Part shown: positions 46,742-57,779 of the stretch, piece by piece
Layout of the letters: the number at the start of each line of letters is the position of its first letter
Position numbering within the stretch: position 1 is the stretch's first letter
From: Pseudocercospora fijiensis CIRAD86
Lineage: Eukaryota > Ascomycota > Dothideomycetes > Mycosphaerellales > Mycosphaerellaceae
Assembly (NCBI RefSeq): GCF_000340215.1
Contig: NW_006921540.1
Location: 180,377-244,376, forward strand
DNA length: 64,000 nt
Reading direction: 5' to 3'
Program-made: the position numbers and the translations under genes
The notes under the pieces: generated by a model
Told to the model about the DNA's origin: nothing
The model's input: only the letters and a program-made list of their open reading frames with translations
Database searches by the model: none

Positions 46742-48942
46742 CACGCTTCCCTTCTAAAGGCCGCGCCCTCGTAGCCGGTCTATATCCTATTCTCAACCTC
46801 TATCGCTACTAACTTAGCAGGTCTAGCAAGCTTCTTAGTCTACGCTAAATTGAATACGCAATTACCGATTATATAACTATATCAAACCTTACCTCTAATA
46901 CAACACAATATCTAACTCTAACTGCGCCATCCCTGTATATAATAAAGTAATATATAACTATAAGAATTAAGGACTATCGACTAATTATAATACGAGCGCG
47001 TCTTCCCTACTGCAATAGGTAGACGTACGAGGTATTGTAGCACTGCCTCTGTTCTAAGTAATGTCGTATCGAGTTCTTTACGTCTACTCTTAAAAGACCT
47101 AGCAATGTCCGCTTCCGAGGGTTTATCCGTTCCGAGGGTTATTGTTCTTATTATTCGTAGTTTCGCTAGCCCTAATTAGCTAGGTTTAGCAGCCTTTAAG
47201 TGTTAACCAATTATATCTTTTCAAAAAACTCAGTTCTTCTAGTTTCTATAAGTAAAGGCTATTATAAGTGCAGTAGTAGAGGTTCGCCTCGCTTAAAGGG
47301 TTAGATAGATCGAGGAGTAACCTATTGTCCGCAAGATCGACCCCGGCTAGCTTAGCTCTATAGTTTTGCCCTTAGTTAGTTAGTCTATTAGTCTACTTAA
47401 TCTTTTAAGCGGCTTAAAGTTTTAACTTAGCCTTAAAGTTTGATCAAAGTTTTAATTAAAGGTGCCTTAGAGTTTTAGTATAGGTAAGGTCGATAATAGT
47501 AAGTAATATTAACAATAGCGACGCTAGTCGTCTTAGCGCTAACTTTACCTTCTTCTAATTTCCTTCTTTAACTAACAACAACTCGGTAACACCGTTACTA
47601 ACATAGCGGTGTCCTTCCTTTCCTAAACATTAACATACTCCGCAACACTGTTACTAATATAGCCGCGCCGGCCGCGCCGTCCTTGCCGATTGCCTAGGCC
47701 TCGAGGCCTCGATAGAATAAAGGAACAAGAGGGGGACCTAAGTGCTAGGAGAAGGCCTTGCAGGGCGCATTAGTAAAGAGGTAGAGCCCTTAAAAGAGCG
47801 TGCGATTAGTTAACGCGTCGTAGCGCGCTTGTTAACACTCGGTACGCGTTTACTATAGTATTATAGTCTTATTGTCTCTTGTTGCTAATAATTGCTTGCA
47901 GCTAATTAGTTAGCTAATAGCACCCCGGGGGTAGCATTAATCCTAGGCCTTAATAGTAACATTATAAGCTTTTAGTCTTCTTCTTATTCTTTACACTAGT
48001 CTAATACTTATCTAACAACTTAGTTATATCTTTAAAAGAGTCTTTAGCTTCCTACGAGTCCCATTTAGGTAAATAGCCTTACTATCTTAGTAGGTACTCC
48101 TTCTTGCCTTACTTAGTGCGATGCTATAGGATACGTTCTATAGACTACAGCTCTTTACTATTAGCTAAGACTTCTTCTAACTTAGCAGGCGCTTTATCGC
48201 CTTCGCGCTAGTAGTATAGTTTAAGGAGGGAGATATAGAAGGTATTATAGATAGTATAATAGGGTAGAAGCTATAACTAGTAGGCCTAGCTATTGCCCTT
48301 CGGTTCTCGGATGCGAAATGGGCTAATATATCTTAGTGCAAGTTTGGGCCTTGTTTTACTATCAGGTAATAGGTGTTTACGGATGCGGAGGTTCTTAGTG
48401 CTAAGCATAACTATATCGCCTTGTTTGAAGGTTATTAGTATATAACGCTTATCGTAGTAGGCCTTTTAGTATTCTTAAGCCTTTGTTAACTTCTCAGCTA
48501 TCTTGGCATAGATTTCTCGCATCTTCTAGACACGTTCTATTGCCGCTAGTGTCTCTAGTACTTGACGCGCTTCCCTTTCCTTGCGCTCGGCCTCGAGCGA
48601 GGTAAAAGGATCTTATAGCAACGCGGCGTTTTAACCTATTATAGCTATATATAGTAAAACCTTAGTTAATAAGTATATACTGTTATTATACACGAATTCT
48701 GCAGGCTATAGGAGATTAACCCAATCCTTAGGATTCTCGTTAATGTAACTGCGCAGGTACTGCTATAGGGTGGCATTCTGCCTCTCTATTTAACCGTTAG
48801 TCTATAGATAGAAGGCTATTAATAGCCGATGCTTCAGTCTTAGCTATAGGCATATTTCGCTCTAATAGTGCGATGTGAATGTCGTGCCCCTATCGGAGAC
48901 TATCCCCTTAGGGGTTCCCTAATAGGTATAGAAGATGTTAGT

Positions 48943-49143
48943 CTATAGCGCCTCTGCTATATTAATAGCAGTCCAATCCTTGCGCGCCGGGATGTATCGA
49001 GCGCCTTTAGTAAATCGATCTACTATAATAAGGATAGTATTATATACGTCCTTGCTGCCCCTACGCCTAGCAGGTAGAAGGCCTATAATAAAGTCTATTG
49101 TTAGCTTAGCAAATAGCTTCTTTAGAACAGGGAGCGAGGACAA
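48943..49143 (-). pseudogene. Integrase core remnant, Gypsy C
   Basis: Open stretch with TIDFIIGLLPARRRGSKD and NTILIIVDRFTKGARYIPA, the classic Ty3/Gypsy integrase core around the second catalytic Asp. The corresponding region of copy A lies near 24,840-24,910. Confidence 0.85.
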
Positions 49144-50826
49144 CTCGCCGAACGGTAAGTGCTTCGGTGCTTTAACTCGCTAGTATACTATATAGGTCTG
49201 TATATACTCCTTTATATACCGCTTACTATTTAGCTAGTAGTATATACGCGATAGTAACTCGTGCGACCTCTCTATACTATAGTAACTAGCGAGCTTACTA
49301 TTATAGTGCCTCTTTAAAAGCTCTTATCTAATCGATTGTTTAGCGGGGACATAGTATCTGCCCTTAAACTTTAAGTAACCTTTGTCGTCGATCGACTAAT
49401 TGTTGTTACTCTTACTAGATCGAGTCGCCCGCCTACTTATAAGCTTATTAATGCGCTCGACAGCAAAGGCGTCCCTCTGCTAAGTACGCAATAGCTTATC
49501 TATAAACGATTAACTATCCCTATTTGCAAGGTCATTTAATAGCACCCGTACTATCGAACGAGGTACGCATTATATATATCTAATAGCACTAGTAGCCGGA
49601 ACTACTGCAACCTCTTCTATAGTACTGTCGCTATATAGGCTATTACTATAGATAGCAATGTCTTTAATCGAGTTATTATAGCTCGAGCGATCTACGTCCT
49701 TTCTAACGCGCACTAGAAGAACGACAACTCCGCTATAGTATTTGTTGCCGCCGCGGGGTCCGGAAGTCCGCTTATCCTACGCTTGCTTATTAATAATACG
49801 GGCTATAGCAATCTTATACTACAGGGTTAGAAACAAAGAATTGATATATTAGGTCTCGCTATTGTAATTAGGTCGCCTCGATAGGCTATTAGCAGGGTTG
49901 CTTACGCCTAGCCGATATAATACATTAAAATCAAACCCGGCGAGGTAGACGGCCTATCTAGCCTGTCGACCTATAACCCTAGTAACCTTAGTAATACTAC
50001 GGAGGTTGTTATAGTCTGTATAGACCTAAATTGTGTACTAAGCACTATCGAGATAGTAGCGCTAATGCTTGAAGGCTTCTACGATTGCTAAGAGCTCTTG
50101 CTCGTAAGTCTTATATCGACGTTCTATATCGATTATCTTTCGTAAAAAGAAGGCAATCGGGTACTAGTAATAGTTATTATCTGATTGCTATAACATAATA
50201 GCCGATATAGCGAACTGTAAAGCGTTAGTCTTAATTCGGATCTGCTTACTTAGTACGAAATAGTACAATAGGGGCACTTTAGTAAAGCGTTGCTTTAGAC
50301 CGTTAAAAGCGGCTTATGTCTTGTTAGTCTATTTGAACTCTCTAGACGGGTTAGCCTTAGTTTTAGTAAGTTTAGTTAGGGGCATTACATGCCGTAAATA
50401 GCCCTTAATAAAGCGGCGGTAGAAATTAGCGAAGCCGAGGAACGATTAAAGTTCCTTAATAGACGTAGGAACAGGCTATTTAGTAATAGTTTTGATCCGA
50501 TTAGGATTAGCCTTAATACCCTTAGTTGACACGAGGAAGCTAAGGAATAACACCTCTTTAGCAGTAAAGGTGTATTTAGAAGGTTTGCAATATAGGCTAT
50601 AGGCTCGTAGGCGGTCGAGGACCTTACGTACTACGGCCTAGTATTCTGCAATATTAGGTAAATGTGTATAAACTAGGATGTTATCTAGGTAAACTATATA
50701 GAGATAGTCTAATAGGCCTAAAAGGGCTCGATTAATATAGGACTAGAATGTTGTAGGGGCATTAGCTAGCCCGAATAGTATAACTAAGTACTCGAAATAG
50801 CTATAGCGAGTGCGGAAGGCTGTCTT

Positions 50827-51228
50827 CTATTTATCGCCCTTACGAATACGGATGCGGTAATAGGCGTCCTTAATGTCTAATATAGTGTAGCAGTAGGCAC
50901 TAGAAAGGCGATCGAGGGTCTTATTAATAAGCGGAAGTAGATAGCGGTCTTTAATAGTAACAGCATTGAGTCTACGGTAATTAACGTATAACCGCAGGCT
51001 ACTATCCTTCTTTAGAACAAACAGGATTGGTGTACTAGCAGGGCTGTTACTATACCGAATGCGACTATTAGCTAGGTTTTCCTCTAGGTACTTACGCAGT
51101 ATAGCAAGCTCTCGCTTACTAAGGTTGTAGAGGGGGCTAAAAGGAACCTCTTTACCCTCTATAATATTAATCTTATAATCCGTCTCTTTGAATATAGGCA
51201 ATGTCGATGCTAAGTAGTGTTTAAACAT
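50827..51228 (-). pseudogene. Reverse transcriptase remnant, Gypsy C
   Basis: 133 codons, the longest RT stretch in the window, with [38 protein letters not shown] and [17 protein letters not shown]. The YLDD box just downstream reads YLDN. Confidence 0.88.
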
Positions 51229-52976
51229 ATTAATGTAGGTCTCTTAAATAGGTTCTAGTATACGCCTAAGTTGTTTAGGATCTATGCTATTAGGGGGCAC
51301 TAGTTTATCGTTATTACTACCGAGTAGGTCGGCAGTCGGATTAGCTAAGGCAGGTGTCAGGTTGCTAATAAACAGGACCCTAATATTATTAGGACACTCG
51401 CTAACATTAATGTGTTTAATATCCTCTTTCCTAGCGATTCTAAATCGCTACTTCTAGAGGCCTAGGTCTATAGCCACAGCGTAGTACTTAAGAACAGGGT
51501 TGCTAATAACAATAGTAGCTCCCCTATGCAGGTTGTCTATATCTACTATATAGGCAGTAAAGTCTAGTAGGCGTTCATTTCCGAGGTCGTCCTTTAGAGC
51601 TATAGGAATATAGTAGGCCCTATAGGTTAAGTGCCGAGCGTTATTAAACCAAGCAAGGGTTGGTAGGTCAGTCTTCGGCAGTTGTCGAAGGTCTAATTGC
51701 TTAGCTAGGCGATAGCTAATAAGGGCACTAACTAAATTTCCTAGATCTAGTATAACCTTAGTTTAATAGGTAGTGCCCTTCGTGTCCTATACAAGGCAGG
51801 AGCGTGTTATAGCTAGCACAATGTCGATAGTCTTACGCCGTACGAGGCTAACAGTTAGTGCGGCGCTTACTCTTTTTTCGAAGGTTGGCCTATAGAGGTA
51901 GCGTTAGCCGCTAAGAGGTGCTTTCGGTGTTTAGCGGAAGTACGGTCAATTCGGGCCTAGTCCTTAGGTTTGTCGTATTAGCCTAGTAGATAGCTAGTAC
52001 TGTTACAATTGAAGCACTTCAACCCGGTTAGTAGACTACCGTAGCTGTTGTTGCTATTGTTAGCCGAGCGGTTAGCATTATAGGGATACGAGCCCCTTCC
52101 GCGGCCCCTATCGCGGCCTCCTCTATATAGCCGCCGGCTACGGCCTCTTCTACGATCGTTACTGTTCCTATTATTAGCATTGTTGTCCTAATAGGAACCT
52201 TAGTTTCCTCCGCGGCTACTACGGTTGCTACGGTTAGTACTAGCTAGTCGGATCCTTAATTCTAGTCGTTACTAAAGCTAGATAGCTCGTTTAGCTGTTT
52301 CTACTTCAACTATAAATTGAATACGTATTAGGTTAGCCTGTTCGAACATACGACGGCGGTCCAATTCGAGAATAAGCTCCTACCTAAGCTTAGGGCGTAT
52401 TTCCGAGATCTATATAGAATTAGTCTTAGGCGGAAGGTCGTCTTTAAGGGTTTTTAAATAGGCTTCAAATAAGCGAGCCGATTAATTAGTCTTCTGTTTA
52501 GCTCGAAGATACAGGTCCTAAGTATATTGTTGCCTTAGTATAGGGTTTCTAAGGGTGTCTAGCATAATGGTTTTGTAGGTTTGCTACTAAATAGCAGTCT
52601 AGTTATTAAGGGAGTCGAAATAGTTATCCTATATACGCTTTGGGTCGCCATTAATGTACTGCATAGCGTGTACGACTAAGGAATAGTCGTCTAGTAGCGC
52701 TCTTAGTGCATTGCGCTAGTTGAGTTCACAGTTACGAATGTAGTCGTTATACTGCTTTCGACTAGAGCTATTAAACACGGTACAGTCCTTAAGTTTAGCA
52801 TCCTTCTTTTAGATAGGTAGTAAAGAAGGTCCCGCTATTGGTTTTGCTATCGGGGCTTCCTAAAGGCGACGGAGCTCGAGGAGATTATCCTTTAGCTGTT
52901 ATTCTTAACGTAGGGCAGTAAGCCTGTTTTAAGTGGCTTCTTAAAGTCTCCCTAATAGTTAAGGGCTAAAGGCTAG

Positions 52977-53234
52977 TTAGCTATATCGACGGTTAACAAT
53001 ATTGCTAAGAATATCGTTAACAGGCAACTCTAGGTCGTTACCTAGAATTACAGGTTCTTCGGCAGGCCTAGTAGCAGGCTCCTTAGTAGGAGGCACTTTA
53101 GTAGGTGCTCTAGTAGGCACTTTAGTAGGCACTTTAGCAGGCACTGTGCTACTAGCATTGTCGTTGCTAGCGCTGCTAGCGGCGCCGCGATTGTTGTTTC
53201 GTAATAAGCCGGCTATTGTAATAAGGGGTAGCAC
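52977..53234 (-). pseudogene. Gag N-terminal remnant, Gypsy C
   Basis: 85-codon frame with the Pro/Lys/Thr repeat stretch shared with copies A and B. It adjoins the leader of the coding 5' LTR. Confidence 0.6.
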
Positions 53235-53461
53235 TAATAATGTATTGTTAGCCCCTAAGATACGGATGTAGCGGAGTTAGTAGATATCGGTCTAGTGCTT
53301 AACTTAGTGTAATAGGCCGTATAGAAGGCCTTGCTTAATGATTAGTACGGTTGTTTCGATAGAATAGTACGTATAGGTCCCGTTCTTCGGGCGTAATATA
53401 GTTAGATTAGTCTTGTTCGTAGCTATACCGCTAAAAGCTTGAAATAAGAACTATCTAGCTA

Positions 53462-53489
53462 CTACCCTTAAAGGGTAGATCGAATACTA
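53462..53489 (-). promoter_or_regulatory. Self-priming PBS and adjacent hairpin of Gypsy C
   Basis: 53489-53479 reads TAGTATTCGAT on the coding strand, the exact complement of ATCGAATACTA within the LTR (53549-53539). Immediately beside it, 53462-53478 is a perfect 8-bp inverted repeat (CTACCCTT, one A, AAGGGTAG). Tf1-type elements anneal the first nucleotides of their transcript to such a site. The same pair exists in copy B (54514-54504 with 54574-54564). Confidence 0.65.
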
Positions 53490-53687
53490 TATAAGAAGGG
53501 TTATGTTAGCAGGTAGATAGGGTAGTAGTGAATTAGTATAGTATTCGATAGAGATCTAAGAGGAGAGGGAGGAAGGTAGGCTAGTTAGCCTAACGCTAAG
53601 CGCCAAGCCCTGCCTAAGGCATTAAGACCCTAGCTTTACTCGAGCCTAGTTACATGCCAATTACGTGTAACCTCTTTAGTCCTAACA
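53490..53687 (-). repeat. Right LTR of Gypsy C (coding 5' LTR)
   Basis: 198 bp, TATAAGAAGG to CCTAACA. If the self-priming site marks the RNA start, U3 would be about 138 bp and R-U5 about 60 bp. Confidence 0.9.
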
Positions 53688-54514
53688 TTATCCTAGGTGC
53701 GTTTTAGGTCGCTATTAATATACTATATAGCGTAAACAACTAAGGAATAGTTATCTAGTAGCGCTCTCGGTATATTGCGCTAGTTAAGCTCGCAGTTACG
53801 AATATAGTTATTATATTGCTTGCAACTAGAGCCGTTAAATACGGTATAGTCCTTAAGCTTAGTATCTTTCTTCTAGGCTAATAGCGAGGAAGGTCCTACT
53901 ATTAGTTTAGTAGTAGTTATTAGAGCTTCCTAAAGGCGACGGAGCTCGAGGAGGTTATCCTTTAGCTACTATTCTTAACGTAGGGCAGTAAGCCTATTTT
54001 AAGTAGCTTCCTATAGTCTCCCTACTAGTTAGGGCCTAAAGGCTAGTTAGCTATATTATCGATTAACAATGTTATTAAGAATGTCGTTAATAGGCAATTC
54101 TAGATCGTTACCTAGAACTATAGGTTCTTTAGTAGGCCCTTTAGCAGGCACTTTAGCAGGCTCTATACTACTAGTATTATTATTGCTAGCGCTACTAGTA
54201 GCGCCGCGGTTATTGTTGCTTTATAATAAGCTAGCTATTATAATAAGGGGTAGGACTAATAATATATTATAGCCCCTTATAGTATAGATATAGCGGAATT
54301 AGTAGGTATCGGCCTAGTGTGCTTAACTTAGTATAATAGGCCGTATAGAAGGCCTTGCTTAATAATTGGTACGGTTGTTTTTAGTAGAATAGTACGTATA
54401 GGTCCTATTCTTCGGGTATAATATAGTTAAATCGATAGTTTTCGTAGCTATACCGCTAAAAGCTTAAAATAAGGACTATATAGCTACTGCCTTTAAAGGG
54501 TAGATCGAATACTA

Positions 54515-54711
54515 TATAAGAAGGGTTATATTAGTAGGTAGATAGGGTAGTAGTAGGTATAGGTAGTATTCGATAGAGAGCTAGGAGGAGAGGGAGGAAG
54601 GTAGGCTAGTTAGCCTAATACTAAGCGCTAAGCCTAGCCTAAGGCACTAAGACCCTAGCTTTACTTAGCCTAGTTATATACTAATTACGTATAGCCCCTT
54701 TAGCCCTAATA
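54515..54711 (-). repeat. Right LTR of Gypsy B (coding 5' LTR)
   Basis: 197 bp, identical subtype to 40461-40657, followed by TAACT. A (TA)n run follows at about 54728-54742 in the MULE. Confidence 0.88.
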
Positions 54712-54716
54712 TAACT

Positions 54717-55357
54717 ATAGTCGCTATATATATATATATATAAATAGCGGTATTTAACGCTATTCTTATTCTTTTTTAGCTTCTACTCCTTAAACTCGTA
54801 TCCCTCTAATATACTAAATTCCTAGATATAGCGCTTAAGGGCTCGTATAGATAGAAACGTCGACTCCCGCGGCATTAGACCTCGTAGTAGCGAGGGCGCT
54901 TCTTCTAGTAGTTTCGTAGTAAACGTATACTTCTAAAAGCGCGGTAATACTAATCGATATTTAGTTAGATATACGCTCTCGAGGTAGATTAAGTAAGCGA
55001 CTACGCCCTCGAATATGCGTTTCTAAGACTAATTCGACTTCTTTCTACGACTTAATATCTACTACTATCCCTTCTACCTCCGCTACGCCGCTAATATTAT
55101 CTTTAGCGAGGAAATCGTCGATATAGGCCTTATATAATAGAGATTAAGCTATTATATTAAAAAAGATAATAAACTTCTAATAGAAATCTAATAGAAACCC
55201 GTATTCTAATAGAAATAATAGAAATATAATATTTAGTACGCGTGCCTAGGCGCGACTATTAATAATACTAGCTAAGAATAGCTATATTTAAAAATAGGTA
55301 GAAATAGTACGTAATCGACAACAAGGCGATTCTATATTAGTGCTAGGTCTTAATCTA
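54717..55357 (-). pseudogene. N-terminal part of the MULE gene, right of the Gypsy nest
   Basis: RIP-scarred sequence between the Gypsy B target duplication and the right TIR. By position it should hold the MULE promoter and 5' coding region. No open frame longer than a few dozen codons remains and no motif could be named. Confidence 0.5.
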
Positions 55358-55400
55358 CTAGGGCTCGGGCAGCCAGCTAGGGCTCGGGGAAGTAACTAAG
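55358..55400 (-). repeat. Right terminal inverted repeat of MULE
   Basis: 43 bp, inverted copy of 37997-38039 with two mismatches, followed directly by the 9-bp duplication ACGTTAATC at 55401-55409. Confidence 0.85.
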
Positions 55401-55409
55401 ACGTTAATC

Positions 55410-56280
55410 GCACTACACCCATAGAATATTAGCTCGATCGCATGCAGCCCGACCGAAAGAATTCCAGCGGCGGCATAACAGGACTACTCGTGTACTGAGA
55501 CATGCTGGCACTATCAGCTGAGCAGCCTTTTCCCTTTCTCTCTCTGCGCCCGAGCGACGGCCCACAATGTCTAAGTTAATGATGAAGTCCATGGGCACTC
55601 ATGAGGCTCCAATGCTGGCCGTATATGCTCGTGTTCATGTTCAAGTCCCTGCGATCACTCTCGCACGCAGGTCTCTGGTAGTGTTGCCGGCGTTGTCCAG
55701 ATGCTAGAATAGCAATCGGAGAAGCATGCGAGTAGATATTCTATGAAAAGCACAACAAGGACAAGGACACGTACGTCCAAGCGCAAGTGTTCGGCGTCAA
55801 GGTCATCGCAGCGCAGCCGCTCGTGCGATCCGCCAGGCCAGGCTCTTTCGTGTACCGATCTTCTCGGGTGCAACAAACAAGACACCCTTGTCCAAAAGAA
55901 CCACAACGCCCCGAGACTTTCGCGTGGAGCACACTCCGTCGGCCAGGATGTGTGCCGGAGTTTGACTTTCGACATGGTCATTGTTCTCGCCCCTTGATCC
56001 ATGTGAGGCTGGCTATACACGTCCTCCTTTATCATCACGCGTATCATAGCAGCACGCAGATCAAGAGATCGAAGGAAGCTCCGAGCGGCGACTGGGCACA
56101 GCACATCTCAAGCTCCTCATTAGCACGGCACGTCGATCATGCTAACGTCTAGACCAGGCTACGAAGTCTCGAATTGGCCGGAGACGCTGCAGAATCGAAT
56201 AACCAATAGCGGGACCTGTTGTCGAAGGAAGATACATACTGTCGTCCTTCCTTCCAAAGGCCGCCGAATGCCTACAGAGA
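55410..56280. other. Non-RIPped stretch, no supported gene
   Basis: About 870 bp of normal base composition between repeat blocks. The first 15 bp complete the decayed frame that the MULE interrupts. Overlapping frames of 120-150 codons occur on both strands (55655-56104 minus, 55787-56152 plus) but neither shows a known domain, and they overlap each other, so no gene is called. Confidence 0.45.
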
Positions 56281-56838
56281 TCAACTAACACCTACAACCT
56301 CTACTACTAACAAAACCGCTCCTTTAGATTCGGTCCCGAGCGGTAGTCTAACACACGTTATTATTAGCTCTAAGATACGAGAACAAAAAAAGAAGAAGAA
56401 GAAGTATATCCGGCATCCTTCCGCTATCCTTCGATCTATATATACTATAAAATAGCAAAAGCAACTTAACCTTTCCTATCCTATCTCTTACTAGTACGAC
56501 TAAAAGCTAAGCTAGGATTAGAGGATAAGCTAGCTATATAACTAACGCCGCCCGCTAAGTCCTACCCTAGACTTATATAACTATAGTAGTATCTATTATA
56601 AACTATCCTATCTAATCCTATACTCGGAAAGGGCGCTTAGAAGTATATATTAACTAGTCGGTAACTACCTTTAAACAAATTCTAGTCCCGTCCTATACGA
56701 GCGTATATTAGACTAGAAGTCTTCCTAGGACCCTATCTAGTATATACTCCTATCTCTCGTATACTTTTCCTATATCTTACTAACCCTATAAGGTACTAAT
56801 ATAAAAACTAGCATATCTAGATTTTCGAATATAGCGAG
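56281..56838. other. RIP-scarred AT-rich DNA, unidentified
   Basis: TA-rich with poly-purine AAGAAGAAGAAG at about 56,390-56,403. No terminal repeats or frames recognised. Confidence 0.45.
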
Positions 56839-57031
56839 TATTAGAGGATAAGTAAAAGGTATATAATCGGCTAAGTAAAGCTAGGGTCTTAGTACCTTAG
56901 GTAGCGCTTAGCGCTTAGCGTTAGCCTAACTTCCTAACCTTCCTCTTTCTTCTTTATAGACCTTATTAAATACTATACGCTCTTAACTATACTATCTACC
57001 TACTTACCTAACCCTTAATACCTTATTATAT
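56839..57031 (+). repeat. Degenerate LTR of a related Gypsy element, opposite orientation
   Basis: About 190 bp matching the reverse complement of the A/B/C LTRs. The clearest shared stretches are AGTAAAGCTAGGGTCTTA, the GCGCTTAGCGTTAG core and AAATACTATA. Much more diverged than the other six LTRs. Confidence 0.65.
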
Positions 57032-57089
57032 ATTTTTCGGTCTATCCTTTAGGGGCTATTCCTAGATAGTTAATTAATCTAAGAATACG

Positions 57090-57700
57090 GCTTAAAATTC
57101 GCACTAAAACTAGCCTCCTACTAAAACAAAAACTATATATTAAGAAACTGCTAATTCGACTATACTAATTACTAACTTAGGCCTTCTATACGGCCTATTC
57201 GACTAAGTTAATCGAGTACGGACTAAAATAGATAACTATAACAATATTACAAGCTAGGGCTTTATTATAGGCTAACGGAATAGCTACCTACTATTTAGAC
57301 TACCTAACCTTAGGCCCCTAAGGACCTATTTGCGTAATAAAGTCTATACCTTATAGCGAGAGAAGGAATTCTATAAAAACTTCGTAGCTATCTAACGCCT
57401 TACGGCTAAGCTTAGCGCGCCTATAGTAGAAGAGCTAGTACTAAGGAAGGATACTAAACTTAAGGATTATACTATATTTAATAGCTCTAATAGGAGGTAG
57501 TATAACGACTATATCTGTAACTATAAGCTTAACTAGCGTAATGCACTAAAAGCGCTATTAACTAAATACGCCTTAGCCGTCTACGCTATATAATATATTA
57601 ATAGCGACCCTAAGAGAACTTTAGAATAGCTAGAAAGAAAAATATTAACTATATTAATCCTAGCGAGTATTCTAATAATACTAGGGTCTAACCTATTAGT
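57090..57700 (+). pseudogene. Gag remnant of the opposite-facing Gypsy relic
   Basis: Follows the degenerate LTR in the expected order. Shared stretches with the gag region of A (reverse complement of about 28,490-29,200) include TTCTATACGGCCTATT and GTCTACGCTATATA followed by TATTAATAGCGACC. The rest of pol and the second LTR are not seen, so the element is truncated. Confidence 0.65.
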
Positions 57701-57779
57701 AATCTATAGCTACTAACCTAACTACTAACCTCCTATAAGAAGAGGAACTACCTAATAGTATAGAGCCTAACTAACTCGA

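Larger units (their letters stand above)
46544..53687 (-). mobile_element. Gypsy/chromovirus copy C, youngest insertion, nested in copy B
   Basis: 7,144 bp with 198-bp LTRs (46544-46741, 53490-53687) and a perfect 5-bp target duplication TTATC (46539-46543 and 53688-53692) inside the gag region of copy B. The B sequence resumes in register after it. Coding on the minus strand. LTRs differ at six positions, all transitions, five at CpA/TpA. RIP is lighter than in B, and longer open stretches survive (RT 133 codons, integrase 66 codons, gag 85 codons). Confidence 0.95.
40461..54711 (-). mobile_element. Gypsy/chromovirus copy B, nested in the MULE and itself split by copy C
   Basis: LTRs of 197 bp at 40461-40657 and 54515-54711, flanked by the perfect 5-bp duplication TAACT (40456-40460 and 54712-54716). 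Coding on the minus strand. Excluding copy C it is about 7.1 kb. It is the most heavily RIPped of the three copies: many positions that are CA in copy C are TA here. Its gag part is split at 46543/53688 by copy C. LTRs differ at 4 of 197 positions. Confidence 0.92.
37997..55400 (-). mobile_element. Mutator-like (MULE) DNA transposon, interrupted by nested Gypsy elements
   Basis: Bounded by 43-bp terminal inverted repeats (37997-38039 and 55358-55400, two mismatches) and flanked by a perfect 9-bp direct repeat ACGTTAATC (37988-37996 and 55401-55409), the duplication length typical of MULEs. Removing Gypsy B (with C inside) leaves about 3.1 kb. On the minus strand near 39,690-39,960 a MULE transposase is readable: LILDTTYSTNLYNLELLDIVA region and the IATNRKEALILAVNEVFP region. 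Both carry RIP stops at Gln/Trp codons. The N-terminal coding part lies in 54717-55357. Confidence 0.85.

Noticed and set aside
55655..56152. Overlapping frames of 149 and 121 codons on opposite strands
   Set aside because: They overlap each other, show no recognisable domain and no intron signals linking them to other exons.
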